A stretch of DNA of 64,000 nucleotides. It comes from Cyanobacteriota bacterium (GTDB lineage Bacteria; Acidobacteriota; Vicinamibacteria; Vicinamibacterales; UBA2999). The notes under the pieces are model-generated. The model ran no database searches and was not told the origin of the DNA. It saw only the letters and a list, made by a program, of their open reading frames with translations. The DNA lies in contig JAIEMQ010000002.1 in assembly GCA_019752015.1 (NCBI GenBank), positions 94,128 through 158,127 of the forward strand. The letters are read 5' to 3'. The translations under genes and the position numbers were made by a program. This document shows, in pieces, positions 60,304-64,000 of this stretch (position 1 is its first letter; each line of letters begins with the position of its first letter).

Positions 60304-61728
60304 TTAAATGTGGATGGCCGCACCATGCGCGGCATGGCTGGCCTCACCGACAGCTTCCGACATCGTCGGGTGCGCGTGGATCGTCTTGATCAATTCTTCG
60401 ACCGTTACTTCCATCCGCAGCGCCATCACCGCTTCCGCGACCAGCTCCGTGGCGCGCGGGCCAATGATGTGCACGCCGAGGATCTCGTCGTACTTCTTCT
60501 CGGCGACGATCTTGACGAAGCCGTCGACCTCGCCCGCCATCCTGGCGCGCGCCAGCGCGCGGAACGGGAAGCTGCCGACGCGCACATCATGACCTTGCGC
60601 CTTCGCCTGCGCTTCCGTCAAGCCGACGCTGCCAATCTCCGGCTCGGTGTAGGTGCAGCGCGGCACGTGATCGTAATTGATGGGCTGCACGGCGTGGCCC
60701 GCGATCCGCTCCGCGAGCACGATGCCTTCCATCGACGAGACGTGCGCGAGCTGGTAGTGCGGGCCGCCCATCGTGATGACGTCGCCGATGGCGGAGATCC
60801 CCGCAACGCTCGTCTTGAACAGCGGCTCGACCACGATGTAGCCGCGATCCATCTTGATGCCGAGCTTGTCGGCGCCGAGCCCCTCGGTCACGGGACCACG
60901 CCCCGTGGCGACCAGCAACAGCTCGAAGTTCAGCTTCTGTGATTTGCCATCGGCGCCCTGCACGTCGATGTCGACGCCTGTGCCGCCCGCCTTCGCCGAT
61001 GTGACCTTCGATCCGGTCAGGACCTTGATGCCCTTCTTCTTGAAGGTGCGCTCGAGCTCGGCCGAAACCGCTTCGTCTTCACCGGGCACGAGCCGCGGCA
61101 GCAGCTCGATCACCGTCACGTCGCTGCCGTAGCTCTTGAAGATCGACGCGAACTCGACGCCGACCGCGCCGCTGCCCATGATCGCAATCGACTTCGGCAC
61201 CGCCGGCAGGTGAATCGCTTCGTCGCTGAAGATGATCTTCTTGCGATCGACCTCGATGCCGGGGACGCTGCGCGGCGCCGATCCGGTGGCGACGATGATC
61301 TCCTTCGTCGCGCTGATCGCCTGCTTGCCGCCGTCGTTCAGCGTGACCTCGACATTCAGTCCGCCGGTCAATCGGGCGGTGCCCTTGATCCAGTCGATCT
61401 TGTTCTTCTTGAACAGCATCTCGATGCCGCCGGTGAGGCCCGAGATCATCTTGTCCTTGCGCGCGTGGACCGCGGGCATGTCGATCGACACCGCCGCGCC
61501 GTCAATGCCCGTCAGTCCCCATTCCTTCGCCGCCTGCGCGACCTTCAGCGCGTGGGCGTGCTCGAGGAGCGCCTTGGTGGGAATGCAGCCCCAGATCAGG
61601 CACGTGCCGCCAAGCGTCTTCTGCTTCTCGACCACCGCGACCTTGAGGCCCAGCTGCGCGGCGCGAATCGCGGCGACATACCCGCCCGTCCCCGCGCCAA
61701 TAACTACAACGTCGTACTCGTTAGCCAC
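60304..61728 (-). CDS. lpdA: Dihydrolipoyl dehydrogenase (E3)
   Basis: 474 aa flavoprotein. FAD motif VIGAGTGGYVAAIRAAQLG, redox-active GGTCLIWGCIPTK (Cys-x4-Cys), NAD motif IMGSGAVGVEFASIF, GDVITMGGPHYQLAHVSSMEG, and C-terminal HAHPTMSEAVGEA with catalytic His. Reoxidises dihydrolipoamide of E2. Eight bases upstream of E2 in one operon. The IWGC form of the redox loop differs slightly from the common NVGC. Confidence 0.95.
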   Translation of the reverse strand: MANEYDVVVIGAGTGGYVAAIRAAQLGLKVAVVEKQKTLGGTCLIWGCIPTKALLEHAHALKVAQAAKEWGLTGIDGAAVSIDMPAVHARKDKMISGLTGGIEMLFKKNKIDWIKGTARLTGGLNVEVTLNDGGKQAISATKEIIVATGSAPRSVPGIEVDRKKIIFSDEAIHLPAVPKSIAIMGSGAVGVEFASIFKSYGSDVTVIELLPRLVPGEDEAVSAELERTFKKKGIKVLTGSKVTSAKAGGTGVDIDVQGADGKSQKLNFELLLVATGRGPVTEGLGADKLGIKMDRGYIVVEPLFKTSVAGISAIGDVITMGGPHYQLAHVSSMEGIVLAERIAGHAVQPINYDHVPRCTYTEPEIGSVGLTEAQAKAQGHDVRVGSFPFRALARARMAGEVDGFVKIVAEKKYDEILGVHIIGPRATELVAEAVMALRMEVTVEELIKTIHAHPTMSEAVGEASHAAHGAAIHI

Positions 61729-61749
61729 AATCTCTCACTGTAACTCAAT

Positions 61750-61995
61750 TCACTCAGAGCCTGCCTCGCCGGAGCCTTGGCGGAGGCGGGACAAGGGCAC
61801 GAACGTCGCCTTGGGCTCGGGCGGGGCCGGCTGAGACGGGTCGACTTTCGCCTTCAACTCGCCGTGATCGAATTTCAGCTGCCAATACATGTGCGTCACG
61901 TCAGCGAGCTGACGCGCCGTGCGGCGCGCAATCATCAAGGCCGCCAGGGCGATGAGAAATCCGCCCATGGCAATCGACCACAGCAAAATCATCAA
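61750..61995 (-). CDS. Small single-span membrane protein
   Basis: 81 aa. One N-terminal helix (LLWSIAMGGFLIALAALMI), then YWQLKFDHGELKAK and a Pro-rich tail. The C-terminal residues LRQGSGEAG are coded by the GC-rich palindromic element, so the natural end may have been replaced. Unknown function; 22 bases upstream of lpdA. Divergent from the sigma-54 regulator. Confidence 0.75.
   Translation of the reverse strand: MMILLWSIAMGGFLIALAALMIARRTARQLADVTHMYWQLKFDHGELKAKVDPSQPAPPEPKATFVPLSRLRQGSGEAGSE
61759..61790. repeat. GC-rich in-frame palindromic element, copy 5
   Basis: GCCTGCCTCGCCGGAGCC then TTGGCGGAGGCGGG. Forms the 3' end of the small membrane gene. Confidence 0.8.
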
Positions 61996-62025
61996 TCTGA
62001 ATTCACCAATCTGAAATCGAATCTA
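61991..62025. repeat. AATCTGAA word array, divergent spacer
   Basis: CAATCTGAATT, CCAATCTGAAATCG, AATCT between the small membrane gene and the sigma-54 regulator. Confidence 0.75.
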
Positions 62026-62037
62026 TACTGCCCCCCA

Positions 62038-63420
<1,383 letters not shown>

Positions 63421-63463
63421 CGAAGAACAAAGAACAAAATTTCGTTGTTCGTTCTTCGTTCTT
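63421..63463. terminator. GAACAAA/TTCGTTC word hairpin between convergent genes
   Basis: GAAGAACAAAGAACAAAA followed by TTTCGTTGTTCGTTCTTCGTTCTTT, with complementary arms; ends at the HU stop. Probable two-way terminator using the same word as 4296-4890. Confidence 0.75.
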
Positions 63464-63771
63464 TACGCCGTTGTTTTCTTGGGCAGCACCGCGTCCTTCA
63501 GCTGCTTGACGATGCGCGCCTTGACGACGGTCTTCGCGGCGATCGGGATCGGCTGGCCGGTGGCGGGGTTGCGGCCGGTGCGGGCGTTGGTCTTCTTCAG
63601 CACCAGCTTGACCATGCCGGGAATCACGAACTCTCCCGTGCGCTTCAGTTCCTTTTCACAGAGCGCGGCGAGCTCGTCGAAGAATTCGCGAGACTGCGTG
63701 CGCTTCATGTCGAAGCGCTCCGCGAAGTGCGAAAACAATTCCGACTTGCCCATCTTCCGGGCGTCTTCCAT
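63463..63771 (-). CDS. HU-family DNA-binding protein
   Basis: 102 aa. GKSELFSHFAERFDM start, and the beta-arm region GRNPATGQPIPIAAKTVVKA. The conserved RNP at the arm tip, with P as intercalating residue, supports DNA bending. Lys-rich C-terminus (KQLKDAVLPKK). ATG 63771. Converges on the sigma-54 regulator. Upstream lie a GC hairpin (GCCCGCCGGAGGCGGGC) and 200 bp with no gene that I can support. Confidence 0.9.
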   Translation of the reverse strand: MEDARKMGKSELFSHFAERFDMKRTQSREFFDELAALCEKELKRTGEFVIPGMVKLVLKKTNARTGRNPATGQPIPIAAKTVVKARIVKQLKDAVLPKKTTA

Positions 63772-63886
63772 CGTGTCCCCCAAGTGCCCGCCGGAGGCGG
63801 GCTAAAAAGACGTCGCTTAGTAAAGCGGAGCGTATGCTATCCCCGCACTATGGGGCTGTCAATCAGGCCTGAAACCGCGTGTCAAG

Positions 63887-63934
63887 GCGAAATAGAAATG
63901 TCCCCTTCTTTAGCGAAATAGAAATGTCCCCTTC
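63887..63934. repeat. 22-bp direct repeat pair GCGAAATAGAAATGTCCCCTTC
   Basis: Two identical copies, of which the first 20 bases read GCGAAATAGAAATGTCCCCT, at 63887 and 63913, period 26. They look like the terminal repeats or transposase-binding sites of an insertion sequence that begins just here. Confidence 0.7.
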
Positions 63935-63937
63935 CAA

Positions 63938-64000
63938 ATGAAACGACGACGCCTGTGGGAGCTTGTGGAAAACTGTTCGGTAGTTTTCCAAGCAGCGGTG
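63938..64000 (+). CDS. Partial reading frame at window end, perhaps a transposase start
   Basis: ATG 63938 followed by KRRRLWELVENCSVVFQAA, open to the window end. It directly follows the direct repeat pair. Too short to identify. Confidence 0.3.
   Translation, partial: MKRRRLWELVENCSVVFQAAV

Overview
The window is high-GC, densely packed bacterial DNA, mostly chromosomal housekeeping and metabolism. The gene content fits a soil Acidobacteriota, most likely of the Vicinamibacteria type. Pointers are an FtsX-like permease piece resembling the large acidobacterial macrolide-export-type permeases, secreted carboxypeptidase-regulatory-like and NHL/PQQ propeller proteins, a DUF1684 lipoprotein, a TolB/FlgO-like regulator remnant, SRPBCC and cytochrome c fragments, and many secreted alpha/beta hydrolases. 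The taxonomic placement is inference. I see no rRNA, tRNA or CRISPR array.

Layout. 1-8 kb: permease end, DUF1684 lipoprotein, HAD phosphatase, SirB1/transglutaminase protein, secreted hydrolase, a four-helix-bundle (S23/Avd-like) gene, HAD dehalogenase, membrane LuxR regulator, M20 dipeptidase. 8-15 kb: hybrid histidine kinase, a LACTB2-like/MFS/phosphatidylcholine synthase/ThyX minus-strand run, small secreted protein. 15-20 kb: a junction of two broken genes, SDR, def, NUDIX, GT39-like membrane protein. 20-26 kb: aldolase, then a tight hpnC-hpnD-hpnE-thiI operon for squalene/hopanoid precursors and tRNA thiolation, a cobalamin adenosyltransferase, and convergent mutY/mutT. 26-36 kb: PHP protein, ygfZ, hydrolase, a decayed restriction-modification remnant of lower GC, then an acyl-ACP synthetase/ACP/PlsC fusion, cupin and PAP2. 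36-45 kb: Gfo/Idh plus GMC oxidoreductases, PQQ dehydrogenase between two nested inverted-repeat elements, GAF regulator, and a gene graveyard. 45-57 kb: ggt, NHL propeller, VOC, PqiA-like, DUF3089, cytochrome c'-like, a PepSY protein broken by one stop codon, FHA, metallo-hydrolase, threonine dehydratase, SDR, a malate-dehydrogenase-like protein without its catalytic residues. 57-64 kb: ECF sigma factor, a lpdA/E2/lipB operon, sigma-54 regulator, HU, and a probable mobile-element edge.

The most unusual signal is not a gene. At about fifteen loci the intergenic or linker DNA is built from short tandem words of 7-11 bp. The word differs from locus to locus: GATCAGG, GAACAAA, CTTGGGR, ACAGGCCG, ANGACCTC, CACAGATTNAA and others. 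Between convergent genes the words usually occur as two complementary arms forming long hairpins. Between divergent genes a single arm often fills the promoter region. Inside genes the words are translated in frame as linkers or N-termini. A second, GC-rich palindromic element of about 35 bp (core CTCGCCGAAGC...GGCGG) is inserted in frame in several proteins. One word-repeat pair brackets the four-helix-bundle gene, whose family includes the Avd accessory protein of diversity-generating retroelements. Whether these repeats are a mobile or templated system, and whether the four-helix protein takes part, is hypothesis.
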